Assembly (NCBI RefSeq): GCF_000020005.1
Contig: NC_010718.1
Coordinates: 2,996,001-3,060,000, forward strand
Length of the DNA: 64,000 nucleotides
Source: Natranaerobius thermophilus JW/NM-WN-LF
Lineage (GTDB): Bacteria > Bacillota > Natranaerobiia > Natranaerobiales > Natranaerobiaceae
Reading direction: 5' to 3'
The first letter of the stretch is position 1; each line of letters begins with the position of its first letter. The position numbers and the translations under genes are program-made. Under the pieces are notes generated by a model. The model had not been told where the DNA came from and did not search any database. It was given only the letters and a program-made list of their open reading frames with translations. This document shows, piece by piece, positions 42,043 through 51,277 of the stretch.

Positions 42043-43313
42043 CTGCTACTGGTCTGATAACTACTACTTTCTTTTGTAAACCAGTAAAAACTGATTGAGA
42101 TAGCCATGATAATTAAACCTAAGAATATCCAGCTAATACCATAATCACCACTCAAATCGGCAAACAAACCAAAAATAGGTGGGAAAATCACATTTGCAAC
42201 CCGAACAAAAGTCAAAGCAATTCCAGTAGCTGTTCCAACATATCTATCCTCAACTGCTTCCCCAATTGCTGAAAGATAAAGGGCAGGAAGACCCAGAATC
42301 GTCAAACCAAGTAAAAAAGCAGATAGCATGACTAATACTGGTGAAATATTTGCTGCTGCCGGTGTCACTACACCGCCCACCAACAGGGACAATACAGCCA
42401 CAAGTATACCAACAATAACAAGGGCCGTACGCCGGTCTCCATTTAACACGGAGTCGCTAAACCAGCCCCAACCGAGATGGGCCAAAATCCCACCTGCCTG
42501 GAAAACAGCCAGACCTATACCAGCCAAAGTACTACCAAAACCTATATCTTGCTGTAAGTATAAAGGTAAATGTGTAGCCACAGAGCTAATACCCATGCCA
42601 AAAACTGCTCCCATTACACATATCCAAACTAAATACTTAAATTTTAATAAGTAAAAAACATCGTCTTTTAGCGATGAATTTTGTTGATTACTGTCTTGGG
42701 AATCATTCCCGTTCCCTTGATTTGACGCATCTGTTTTATAAAATTTAACTATAAACAAACTCATTAGAATTGCAAAACCAGCGGAAAATAACAGCGCCGT
42801 TCGCCAACCTAGCACCTCGGCTAAGGGAGGTAAAATTAAGGCACCTAAAATTCCACCTATACTCGCCCCTGACTGAGTAACCCCTAAAGAAAAGGCACGT
42901 TTCTCTTTAGGTACAATATTTAACACCCCTTTACTTGCAGAAGGGGTGACAATACTAAATCCAAACCCGGCAAAGAAAGCCAAGAACAAGATAAGTAAAT
43001 AAGTAGGGCTAATTGCCTGTAATATAATTAATATACCAACAGAACCTACACCAAAAATTAAACCTCTTTTAGGCCCTATAGAGTCAACTATCCGGCCACT
43101 ATAAATAGCAATCAAGGTAGCACTAGCAAAATAGAAAGTAGAATACAAACCCGCTTCAAAACCGGTGATCATAAATTCTTGTTGTATGCGGGGTAATAAA
43201 GCTTTGATACCCTGCATATTTAAAACAACTGCCATATAGGCAGTAGACATAACCATTAAGGTTGCCCAATTTAGCTTTTTACTCTTATTTTGATTGGGTG
43301 TACCGGCAGACAT
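42030..43313 (-). CDS. MFS transporter, copy 2
   Basis: A 427-aa, 12-helix major-facilitator carrier. It has GRIVDSIGPKRG in the loop between helices 2 and 3 and a Asn/Gln/Ser-rich central loop. A clear paralogue of the gene at 34972-36276. The pair brackets the DMT, ggt and lctP genes, suggesting a local duplication followed by insertion or rearrangement. Substrate unknown. ATG behind AAGGAGTA. Confidence 0.82.
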   Translation of the reverse strand: MSAGTPNQNKSKKLNWATLMVMSTAYMAVVLNMQGIKALLPRIQQEFMITGFEAGLYSTFYFASATLIAIYSGRIVDSIGPKRGLIFGVGSVGILIILQAISPTYLLILFLAFFAGFGFSIVTPSASKGVLNIVPKEKRAFSLGVTQSGASIGGILGALILPPLAEVLGWRTALLFSAGFAILMSLFIVKFYKTDASNQGNGNDSQDSNQQNSSLKDDVFYLLKFKYLVWICVMGAVFGMGISSVATHLPLYLQQDIGFGSTLAGIGLAVFQAGGILAHLGWGWFSDSVLNGDRRTALVIVGILVAVLSLLVGGVVTPAAANISPVLVMLSAFLLGLTILGLPALYLSAIGEAVEDRYVGTATGIALTFVRVANVIFPPIFGLFADLSGDYGISWIFLGLIIMAISISFYWFTKESSSYQTSSSRTV

Positions 43314-43433
43314 AATAATACTCCTTCCAAAATATTTTTGAATTAATATATAATATTTCGCGTCACTAATATTCTATCAAATTTTCTCATAAAGTGAAAA
43401 CCCTGAAAAATAGATTTATTTTTATAACTTTAC

Positions 43434-45698
43434 TTATTCTTTGTTATCCTGGAAAAAGGCCTGAAAATGATAGCAAGCAGGGTCCAGATCTTTTAAAAAT
43501 CTAGAGGGTTGGATAAAGTAACCATTATACGATACTACCTGATGGGGCATTGATAGATATAGTTTTTCTTTAGCCCGTGTTATAGCCACATAAAACAATC
43601 GACGTTCTTCTTCTAGTATAAATGGATCTCTCAGGGACTTAGAACTAGGGAACAAGCCATCTAGTAAGTGAGGAATAAAAACCGTATTCCATTCTAGACC
43701 CTTAGCAGAGTGAATGGTAGATATCACCAAGCTATCGTCGTCTTCAGCTTCATTTAATGCAGGGGTTGTTTCTTGTTGAAATTTATTGGCAGGAGGTTCT
43801 AAGGATAAATCAGCCAAAAATTGTTCTAATTCCGAGTAATTCTGGGATAAATGATAGAGAACTTCTAAGTCATTTTTTCGTTCCGAAGCATCCACTTCTT
43901 GTTTTTCCAGTATTGGGTAATAATATTCAATTATCCGAGCAACACTGTTAGAAGGTGAAATCCCCTTTTTTCCAGCTTCTAATAAAACTTCTTGTAAAGA
44001 TAATAAAGACTTATAATAGCTCGTCCCCTTAAAATTATTAAAGTTCAAACGCCCATCCTGTTCAGTGATTTCTTCAACAATTTGGCTAGCTCTTACCCTT
44101 CCGATCCCTGGAATCATTTTTAAAAATCGATTCCAAGAAACAGCATCTATGGGATTGACTGTTAACCTTAAATAAGAGACCAGATCTTTAACATGCTTTC
44201 TCTCCATAAACTTAATACCACCGTAAACAACGTATGGAATTTTCCTCCTCAAAAGTTCTGCCTGAATATAATTGCCGTGGAAACCAGCTCTGTACAATAC
44301 AGCCATATCCTTATATGAAAAGCCTTGTTCCCGTAAAGCAAGTATCTCAGAAACTATAGCTTCTGCTTCCTCCTCCTGGGAATAATATTTAATAAATTGA
44401 GGTAGCGTACCCTCATGGAACTCAGAGGAGAGATGTTTTTGATAGCCTATTTGAGCCGAATCCACTATTTCATTGGCAAATTTGAGAATTTTATTGTGCG
44501 ATCTGTAGTTTTTCTCAAGCTTTATTAACTTTGCATCGGGATAATTTTGAGGAAACAAGAGGATATTTTCCCAATTAGCTCCTCTAAAAGCATAGATGCT
44601 TTGGAAATCATCTCCTACTACGGTGATATTCCTAGATTGTGAACCAAGCAAATTAACTATCTCGTTTTGAACAACATTAGTATCTTGGAATTCGTCTACA
44701 AGTATGTAGGATAATTCCGAAGACAACTGTTTACGGAAAGTAGAATTGTCTCTCAGATTATCTCGTAAAACCAATAACAGGTCATCAAAATCCATCAGAT
44801 TATAGTGTCTTTTGTATTTATGGTAAGCTTGGGCGATAGTATCAATTTCATCTATATAATCATCTAATCCGGAAAACTCTTCACTTATCACTTGACCTAT
44901 TGATTTTTGAGTATTCCTGCTTTTGGAAATAATCTCGAAAATCCGCTCTTTCTTGGGAAAAGCTTTTTCTTGTCTGTGAAAATCATATTCAGTTCTAAGT
45001 AAATCCACCACATCTTGTGAATCAATCTGATCCAAAACAGAAAAATCAGGGGATAAACCAACTAGGCCCGAGTATCTTCTCAAGACATTATTTGCAAAAG
45101 AATGGAAAGTCCCTCCTTTAATTCTATCAGTACTTTCAGTGCCTAAGAGTTTTTTGACTCTTTCCAGCATTTCTCGGGCAGCCTTTCGTGTAAATGTTAA
45201 AAGTAAAATTTCTTGGGGGGGAATCCCCGATTCTAGTAAATAAGAAACCCGGTATACCAAAGTTCTAGTTTTACCAGTCCCTGCGCCTGCTATGATTAAT
45301 AAAGGCCCATTGCAGTAAGTAACTGCCTCCAGCTGTTGTGGGTTAAGCTCTTCAGGATAATTTATTTTGAAGTCACTGGCACTTTGACTGATATTGTTAG
45401 GAAAATCTCCAGGCCTAGCCTCTTGTTCCAATTGATTATTTATTTTGTCAATCAGTGACTGTAAATGTTGGAATCTAGCTCTGATTTCATCGTCAACAGG
45501 TGGTTCAGGGTATTGGGAAGGAAAAATACTGGCATGGTTTGTTTCCTTGTTTTTCAATGATTCCTCAGTATTACTGGCTTCATGTTTATCTTGGCCTTGT
45601 TTCCTGCGCTTGTATTTTGAAAAATCAATTAATTTATCAAGGGGATCTTTACCATTGCCTTTGTTTTGATTACCTGACCCGGAAAAGTCTCCAATCAT
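43434..45698 (-). CDS. UvrD/Rep family ATP-dependent DNA helicase
   Basis: A superfamily 1A 3'-5' helicase of about 754 aa. Walker A is AGAGTGKT (137-144), motif II is VDEFQDTN, motif III GDDFQSIYAFRGA, motif V STIHSAKGLEWNTVF and motif VI RLFYVAITRAKEKL. A polar N-terminal extension of about 110 residues precedes the helicase core, and the C-terminus ends soon after motif VI, so it lacks the RNA-polymerase-binding tail of PcrA. This makes it a UvrD-like paralogue (YjcD-type length), not PcrA itself. The ATG at 45698 was chosen behind GAGGTGA. Confidence 0.88.
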   Translation of the reverse strand: MIGDFSGSGNQNKGNGKDPLDKLIDFSKYKRRKQGQDKHEASNTEESLKNKETNHASIFPSQYPEPPVDDEIRARFQHLQSLIDKINNQLEQEARPGDFPNNISQSASDFKINYPEELNPQQLEAVTYCNGPLLIIAGAGTGKTRTLVYRVSYLLESGIPPQEILLLTFTRKAAREMLERVKKLLGTESTDRIKGGTFHSFANNVLRRYSGLVGLSPDFSVLDQIDSQDVVDLLRTEYDFHRQEKAFPKKERIFEIISKSRNTQKSIGQVISEEFSGLDDYIDEIDTIAQAYHKYKRHYNLMDFDDLLLVLRDNLRDNSTFRKQLSSELSYILVDEFQDTNVVQNEIVNLLGSQSRNITVVGDDFQSIYAFRGANWENILLFPQNYPDAKLIKLEKNYRSHNKILKFANEIVDSAQIGYQKHLSSEFHEGTLPQFIKYYSQEEEAEAIVSEILALREQGFSYKDMAVLYRAGFHGNYIQAELLRRKIPYVVYGGIKFMERKHVKDLVSYLRLTVNPIDAVSWNRFLKMIPGIGRVRASQIVEEITEQDGRLNFNNFKGTSYYKSLLSLQEVLLEAGKKGISPSNSVARIIEYYYPILEKQEVDASERKNDLEVLYHLSQNYSELEQFLADLSLEPPANKFQQETTPALNEAEDDDSLVISTIHSAKGLEWNTVFIPHLLDGLFPSSKSLRDPFILEEERRLFYVAITRAKEKLYLSMPHQVVSYNGYFIQPSRFLKDLDPACYHFQAFFQDNKE

Positions 45699-45766
45699 GG
45701 TTGTCACCTCGGTTCTTCTCAAATTATTTAACATCTTATCAAATTATAACATAATCGAATAAACAT

Positions 45767-45794
45767 AAAAAAAGCGGGACTTCTAAAGTCCCGC
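45767..45794 (-). terminator. DAACS symporter terminator
   Basis: GCGGGACTT (45774-45782) pairs with AAGTCCCGC (45786-45794) with a 3-nt loop. Minus-strand readout ends in seven Ts. Confidence 0.92.
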
Positions 45795-45814
45795 CATATT
45801 AGCTTTAGCATCTC

Positions 45815-47056
45815 CTAACCCTCTACCTTTGGAGTCATTTGCTCATCAATTATTGGTTCCTGAACACCTGAATCCGGTTCTGTAGGCTGGGAACCAGGTT
45901 CTTTAGCAAAAGCACTGACAATAATACTGTTAGCACCATCTCCAGTTACGTTACACGCAGTACCAAAGGGGTCTTGACCCATATAAAGGGCTATCATCAA
46001 CGCTATCTCTGTTTCACCAAAGCCCAGCATCGAACCCAAAAGTCCCAAAGCCGCCATGACCGCTCCACCAGGAACTCCAGGTGCACCGATCATAACAACT
46101 CCTAACATCATGATGAAAGGGAGAAAAGATAGAAAATCTGGTGTACCAATATGAAGTAGGTAAACAGTTACTGCACTAATGGTTAGGGCAATGGTACTAC
46201 CAGCTAAGTGGATGGTAGCGCCTAAAGGTACAACTAAATCAGTAATTTTTTCAGGTACACTTAGGGTTTTTGCACTTTTTAAAGTAACCGGTAAAGTAGC
46301 CGCACTTGATACCGTGCCCAAAGCAGTGGTATAAGCTGGGACCATTTTTCGAATACTCCCGAAAATCGGGTTTTTAGGCGAAAGTCGGTTGGCTACTGTA
46401 TATTGCATTAGCAAATAGAGTAGCTGAACACCAATTACCAGACCAAATAAAGGTGCAAATAAACCTAGTGTTGTAAAAACAGTCCCTTCAGCAGCCATGT
46501 TGGCAAAAATACCTGCAATATACAGTGGGAGTAATGGGATAATAACCTTTTGAATTACCATTCTTGTAACTTCCCTAAATTCCAACATGAATCTATACAA
46601 TGTTTTTTCTTCTTTGACATTTTTTAGATAGTTGATACCAATACCAAATATAAAAGCTGTTACTAATGCAGTCATAATACCCATTAAAGGTTCAATTTCA
46701 ATCTCAATAAAAGTTGATAAACCTGTACTTTCTTCCACTTCCACCAGTTCTGGAGTAATACTAGGAATGATAAACATGGCAGCGAAAAAAGCTATGGTTC
46801 CCGCAATAATTGTTGATAGATAAGCCACTCCTGCAGTCAAACCCAACATTTTCCCCGGCTTCTCTCCCAGCTCAGCAATACCTGGAATAATAAAGGCCAA
46901 AATAATTAAAGGAACTACATAAAACAACAGCTGACCAAAAATACTCGACAGGGTATAGAGTAAGTCTCCCGTCCATTCAGGAAAAAACATACCAATAACA
47001 GTACCTAAAATAATAGCAATAACAAGTCTTGGTATTAAACCTAAATTTTTGATCAC
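45815..47056 (-). CDS. gltP: dicarboxylate/amino acid:cation symporter (DAACS)
   Basis: An inner-membrane secondary carrier, about 413 aa, of the GltP/DctA/TcyP fold. It has eight helices and two hairpins, with a serine-rich hairpin (TTALGTVSSAATLPVTL), the VPLGATIHLAGS motif and the substrate-binding DPFGTACNVTGDGANSIIV near the end. Glutamate, aspartate or a C4 acid with Na+ or H+ is likely. Several starts are possible: the GTG at 47056 is nine bases after AGGAGG and was chosen. It is monocistronic with a strong terminator. Confidence 0.88.
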   Translation of the reverse strand: MIKNLGLIPRLVIAIILGTVIGMFFPEWTGDLLYTLSSIFGQLLFYVVPLIILAFIIPGIAELGEKPGKMLGLTAGVAYLSTIIAGTIAFFAAMFIIPSITPELVEVEESTGLSTFIEIEIEPLMGIMTALVTAFIFGIGINYLKNVKEEKTLYRFMLEFREVTRMVIQKVIIPLLPLYIAGIFANMAAEGTVFTTLGLFAPLFGLVIGVQLLYLLMQYTVANRLSPKNPIFGSIRKMVPAYTTALGTVSSAATLPVTLKSAKTLSVPEKITDLVVPLGATIHLAGSTIALTISAVTVYLLHIGTPDFLSFLPFIMMLGVVMIGAPGVPGGAVMAALGLLGSMLGFGETEIALMIALYMGQDPFGTACNVTGDGANSIIVSAFAKEPGSQPTEPDSGVQEPIIDEQMTPKVEG

Positions 47057-47215
47057 ATTTTCCATCCTCCTGGATACTCTTCTTAGGAAGAGTTTATTTA
47101 TATTCCCTGAATAATCTCTAATTCTCAAAGATAATCCAAAAGGAATATAGTAATAAAGTATATTCGACACGCAACTACTTTTTTCCTTTAAAATTTTAAA
47201 ATATTTTCAAAAAAA

Positions 47216-47479
47216 TCAAAAAATGGCTGGGCTTATTAAAATAGTGAAATTAATCCCCATAAAAATTAAAATCACAGCTAAAACTATAACTGCCAAGACT
47301 TTCATACGACTATTTTTACGTTCATAGTTCTCCCTACACTGAATACACAGACTCATCTCTTCATATTCAATGGGAAAGTTTTTTCCAAAAGCAAAATTTT
47401 TCCTTACCATATAATTTTCCAAACTTTCTTTATCTTCCCTGCCACATGCCTGACAAAATTCAAATTCTTGAGAACTCAA
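47216..47479 (-). CDS. small zinc-ribbon membrane protein, hypothetical
   Basis: An 87-aa protein. The N-terminal part has CQAC and CIQC pairs about 36 residues apart, a plausible zinc ribbon. The C-terminal part has one hydrophobic helix (VLAVIVLAVILIFMGINFTILI). The TTG at 47479 behind GGAGGTGA is preferred to the frame opening at 47494. No family is recognised. Stands alone between the DAACS gene and the propeller gene. Confidence 0.6.
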   Translation of the reverse strand: MSSQEFEFCQACGREDKESLENYMVRKNFAFGKNFPIEYEEMSLCIQCRENYERKNSRMKVLAVIVLAVILIFMGINFTILISPAIF

Positions 47480-47655
47480 CTTTTTCACCTCCAAGATAAA
47501 GCTTGGGCTATAATATAAATTGATCTACATTTTTTCTTCCTATGGGGGTCATTGAGGGTTAAAGAAGGGGCAAGTCCAAGTCTTAACAGCCATTAGTGGA
47601 CTTATCATTATTATTCGATTAAAAAACTCACATCCCTTCAAATCATAATTAAGAA

Positions 47656-47693
47656 ACCGGTATAGGGAGTTTTCCCAAAACCCTGATACCGGT
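47656..47693 (-). terminator. hairpin after the propeller gene, likely terminator
   Basis: ACCGGTAT plus GGG (47656-47667) pairs with CCC plus ATACCGGT (47681-47693) with one and two unpaired bases. Minus-strand readout continues TTTCTTAATT. It lies about 130 bp beyond the stop of the gene at 47822. The remainder of this 342-bp gap holds a short AAGTCCA/TGGACTT dyad near 47571-47602. Confidence 0.6.
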
Positions 47694-47821
47694 GTTAACT
47701 TAAAACTTCAGTAACCTATGTTATTTTACTACACACAGACATCAATATAAAAAGTAAAAGTTTACAATAAACACCAGCAGAAAGCCCACTGCTTTAGCTG
47801 TTAGAGTATGTCAATAGTTGT

Positions 47822-49660
47822 TTAATCTGATTTGGAAATTCTCCATAGTACTCCACTCTTTGGGATTGCATTAGGGGTCATATCTGGAAATTCGAATACT
47901 CCAAAGTCTAAAAGGTAAAGATGCTCCCCTTGAGGGTCAAATTTAACCGCTATTGGCCTATTCAAACCTTCACCAAATCTTCCGGACCTTGGTTCATCTT
48001 TGTTCTCAATAAAAGTAGCAAATTCCCCAGTTTCAGTGTCTACAGTCATTACCTGGGCCGGTACAGCTTCCTCAACCTCACCTGTTAAAGGTTCGCCATC
48101 GCCAAAAACCGCCACAAATAAATCTCCTTCATCGGAAAATTCCTCGGAATAAGCCAATTTCATAGGCGAATAGTGAGGAGGGAATTCTGTTAAAGGTGGC
48201 TCTGGATCAGGTGGATCTTCTAACAACAAGTCCCTGTTTTCCCCCCGGTCACTTTCAAATTCTGATTCACTTATAGGATCTTCGCCAGCAAAATCAGGCC
48301 AGCCATAAAACCCATCTTTTTCTATTTCGTATATCCAATCGGGAGAATCGCTAACAGCCCGACTACCGCGGTCATCATAACCTAGAACTGTGGCATATAG
48401 TTCTTCGTAGTCTTGATCAAAGGCTAAACCATAAGGATTTCTAAGTCCCCAAGCCCACAGTTCAAGTTCGTAATCATTATCAGGATCTACTCTGTAAATA
48501 GCAGCATTTCCTGGCGTTTTTCCTTCTTTTATTTGACCGTCTTCTGTAGTCGTCCCAAAGGGGGAGAAACCACCTGTCTGAACTTCCGCAGTAGGATCTG
48601 GATCTGCTAAATCTCTGGAAGAAAAATTCTCTCCTCTTAAAGTAATATCCACAGGAGGGACATCATGAAATTCAGGATGATCTTGCAGCCATCCATACAT
48701 AAAGTTATCTTCCCCTACTACTCCGGAATTGGTGGCACTTCCCTGCCCAAAATACATGTATCCTTCTTGACAGAATACCACCTCGTTATTATGATGATCA
48801 CCTTTTGAGGGCAGACCAGTGACGACATCCTCCATTTCTTCACCACTTGTGGTCATGCGAGTTATCGTACCTCTATGAGAAACATAAAGATGTCCTTCAT
48901 GATAAGTCAAACCATTAATAGGGCCTTCAAAATCATTATTCAAATCGGAAACAAAAGTCCCTTCAGGATCTAATTTTATAATTCTTGGTGTGGTTTCCTT
49001 TTCTCCATAACTGTAACCCGCTTCTGCTACATATAGATAGTCTTCATCACAAAAAGTGATGCTAGTAGGATAAGTTAAATTTTTGACAACTACTTCCATA
49101 TCGTAACGGCCAGGAAACTCCAGATTCCTTGGACTAGTCGTCATAGCTCCCCTTAAAAGAACGGGAACTGCCACTAAGCCAATTACTATCATAGCCCAAG
49201 GAATCACCCAGCGCAACATACCTGCCACATTGCCAATCCAAACCTGATAAATTAAAGATAATGAGATTCCATACCCCAAGAAAGTGACAAATGATAGCCC
49301 AAATTCCTCTAACTCAGCAAACATAGGGGGCATACCAAAAGTCAAGGGAATTAAAGTCACAGGACCAAGCAACCAAAGCCCAAATCCTACTCCAATCCCA
49401 ATGTATAAACTTTGTACAAGACTATTAATTTTGTTCCTGGCAATAAATCCATAAATACCTCCTGCTATTATGGTAACAGCCATTATAACTAATAATCCAT
49501 AAAATAAACTCACCCTAGTAATTAAAAGCCCTAAGGCTGGCAACAACCATCCACCCCAGAGAACAGCCGATGCAATAATTCCCGAAAATAAACCAGACAT
49601 CAACCCAACAGCTACGTAAAATTGGGGTTTTTCCTGACTATCAGCTTGATTTTGAATCAA
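47822..49660 (-). CDS. membrane-anchored sugar-dehydrogenase-like beta-propeller protein
   Basis: A 612-aa fusion. Residues 1-175 hold about five or six membrane helices with no matched family. Residues 185-612 form a PQQ-type/glucose-sorbosone-dehydrogenase-like beta-propeller (YPTSITFCDEDYLYVAEAG, GDHHNNEVVF, WAWGLRNPYGLAFD, YGWPDFAG). The propeller would face outward. Catalytic base and PQQ-contact residues cannot be confirmed by eye, and a strict anaerobe would be an unusual host for PQQ, so it may be a binding module. The propeller is Asp/Glu-rich, consistent with life in salt. ATG behind a weak AGGAGG. Confidence 0.75.
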   Translation of the reverse strand: MIQNQADSQEKPQFYVAVGLMSGLFSGIIASAVLWGGWLLPALGLLITRVSLFYGLLVIMAVTIIAGGIYGFIARNKINSLVQSLYIGIGVGFGLWLLGPVTLIPLTFGMPPMFAELEEFGLSFVTFLGYGISLSLIYQVWIGNVAGMLRWVIPWAMIVIGLVAVPVLLRGAMTTSPRNLEFPGRYDMEVVVKNLTYPTSITFCDEDYLYVAEAGYSYGEKETTPRIIKLDPEGTFVSDLNNDFEGPINGLTYHEGHLYVSHRGTITRMTTSGEEMEDVVTGLPSKGDHHNNEVVFCQEGYMYFGQGSATNSGVVGEDNFMYGWLQDHPEFHDVPPVDITLRGENFSSRDLADPDPTAEVQTGGFSPFGTTTEDGQIKEGKTPGNAAIYRVDPDNDYELELWAWGLRNPYGLAFDQDYEELYATVLGYDDRGSRAVSDSPDWIYEIEKDGFYGWPDFAGEDPISESEFESDRGENRDLLLEDPPDPEPPLTEFPPHYSPMKLAYSEEFSDEGDLFVAVFGDGEPLTGEVEEAVPAQVMTVDTETGEFATFIENKDEPRSGRFGEGLNRPIAVKFDPQGEHLYLLDFGVFEFPDMTPNAIPKSGVLWRISKSD

Positions 49661-49788
49661 TCTCTGTCACCCTCCTGTTAACTAAACTGGTATTTTTATA
49701 TTTTCCTCAGTTTTAGAATTTATTACTTTTACAGTTAAATAAAGACTGCGTTAAATTTGAATGTAGATAAATGGGCTAATCTAAGAAA

Positions 49789-49827
49789 GGGGCTATCCCA
49801 AAAATTATCACTTTTTGGGACAGCCCC
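49789..49827 (-). terminator. hut operon terminator
   Basis: GGGGCT plus TCCCAAAAA pairs with TTTTTGGGA plus AGCCCC (49789-49804 with 49812-49827) with one mismatch. It ends in TTTCTT on the minus strand, 66 bp after the hutI stop. Confidence 0.82.
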
Positions 49828-49892
49828 TAGTTAACAAAAAACGATCAATGTAATATTAATGATGTTTAACAGTATTAAGTTATTTTCTGATG

Positions 49893-51164
49893 TCAAACCA
49901 CAATAGTACCTTTCTTAATCACACGTTCCACGTGATTAATCCCATAATGATAAGGCAAGTACTCATGGTTCGGCATATCAAAAATCACAATATCAGCTTG
50001 TTTACCTTTTTCGATACTTCCAATGAGATGTCCCCTGTTAATGGCATGTGCAGCATTTATAGTAGCTGCATTGATCGCCTCACTGGGGAGTAATTTCATT
50101 TTTAAACAGGCAAGAGAAACAATTAAACTCATAGATTCAGTTGGTGATGAACCAGGATTTCTATCCGTGGATAAGGCTACAGGAACTCCTTCTTCAACCA
50201 TTCTTCTGCCTCTAGCATACTCATCCTTCATTAAGAAAAACAGTGTCCCGGGAAGTAGAACAGCCACTACTCCTTTTTCTGCCATTTCTTTTATACCTCG
50301 ATCTGTAGCTTTACCAAGATGATCTGCAGAGACGGCACCTAATTCTGCGGCCAGTTCTGCCCCTCCCAGGGGATTAATCTCATCGGCATGGATTTTGGGC
50401 AATATACCTTTTGTCCTGGCAGTTTGTAAGACTTTCCTGGACTGATCTATGTTGAATACACCTTCTTCACAAAACACATCACAAAATTCCGCCAGATTTT
50501 CTTCTATAACCCGGGGCAACATCTCTTCTACAACTATTTCTATATACTTGTCCGGGTTATCTTTATGCTCTTTGGGAATGGCATGGGCTCCCAAAAATGT
50601 ATGAACTACATCTGCGGGATGAGTTTTCCCAAGTTTGTTAGCAACTCTTAGCTGTTTAAGTTCTGTTGCTGTATCAAGGCCATAGCCACTTTTGGATTCT
50701 ACGGTTGTTACTCCCTCTTTTAAAAAAGTGTCTAATCGCTGTTTTCCAGCATAATATAATTCATCTTCCGATGTTTGGCGCGTAGATTCGACAGTACCTA
50801 AAATGCCTCCTCCGGCTTTTAATATTTCTAAATATTCCGCTCCTTCGATACGCAATCCCAGTTCTTTTTCCCTGGTAGAGCCAAATATAATGTGAGTGTG
50901 TGGGTCAACAAAACCAGGCATTACTGTTTTCCCACGGGCGTCTATCACTTTAGTTTTAGCTGTGACTTCCACTTGTTCAATTACTGACTCGGTAGTCCCC
51001 ACAGCTTCAATTCTGTCACCTTTAATAGCTACAGCCCCATTTTGAATTAAACCGAGGTTGTTAAGTTCTGTCCCAACTTTGGGGCGGTCACTATTACCAG
51101 CTGCTGTTACTAGCTCTCCTGCGTTAATAACTATTTTATCAACAGCTTTTAGATCTTTAACCAT
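49893..51164 (-). CDS. hutI: imidazolonepropionase
   Basis: The third enzyme of histidine breakdown: opens imidazolone-propionate to formiminoglutamate. About 423 aa, amidohydrolase superfamily. It has the metal motif DPHTHIIFG, the SKSGYGLDTATELK loop, the HADEINPLGGAELA segment and ALSTDRNPGSSPTESM. The ATG at 51164 behind GAGGGGGG is preferred over 51227. Last gene of the hut operon, cytosolic. Complete and of normal length. Confidence 0.95.
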   Translation of the reverse strand: MVKDLKAVDKIVINAGELVTAAGNSDRPKVGTELNNLGLIQNGAVAIKGDRIEAVGTTESVIEQVEVTAKTKVIDARGKTVMPGFVDPHTHIIFGSTREKELGLRIEGAEYLEILKAGGGILGTVESTRQTSEDELYYAGKQRLDTFLKEGVTTVESKSGYGLDTATELKQLRVANKLGKTHPADVVHTFLGAHAIPKEHKDNPDKYIEIVVEEMLPRVIEENLAEFCDVFCEEGVFNIDQSRKVLQTARTKGILPKIHADEINPLGGAELAAELGAVSADHLGKATDRGIKEMAEKGVVAVLLPGTLFFLMKDEYARGRRMVEEGVPVALSTDRNPGSSPTESMSLIVSLACLKMKLLPSEAINAATINAAHAINRGHLIGSIEKGKQADIVIFDMPNHEYLPYHYGINHVERVIKKGTIVV

Positions 51165-51193
51165 ATATACCCCCCTCATAAAAGAATGACAGC

Positions 51194-51213
51194 CCCGGAC
51201 GCTATAGTCCGGG
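51194..51213 (-). other. stem-loop between ftcD and hutI
   Basis: CCCGGAC (51194-51200) pairs perfectly with GTCCGGG (51207-51213) around a 6-nt loop, just before the hutI ribosome site. No T tract; possibly an RNA-processing or stability element. Confidence 0.45.
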
Positions 51214-51277
51214 ACTATTCTGATCAATCCATGGAATCTTTTTGAAATAATTTTTTATAATAGTTGATATTTTTACA

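Noticed and set aside
49893-51227. hutI starting at 51227
   Set aside because: The extra residues cover a stem-loop and ribosome site; the ATG at 51164 behind GAGGGGGG is better.
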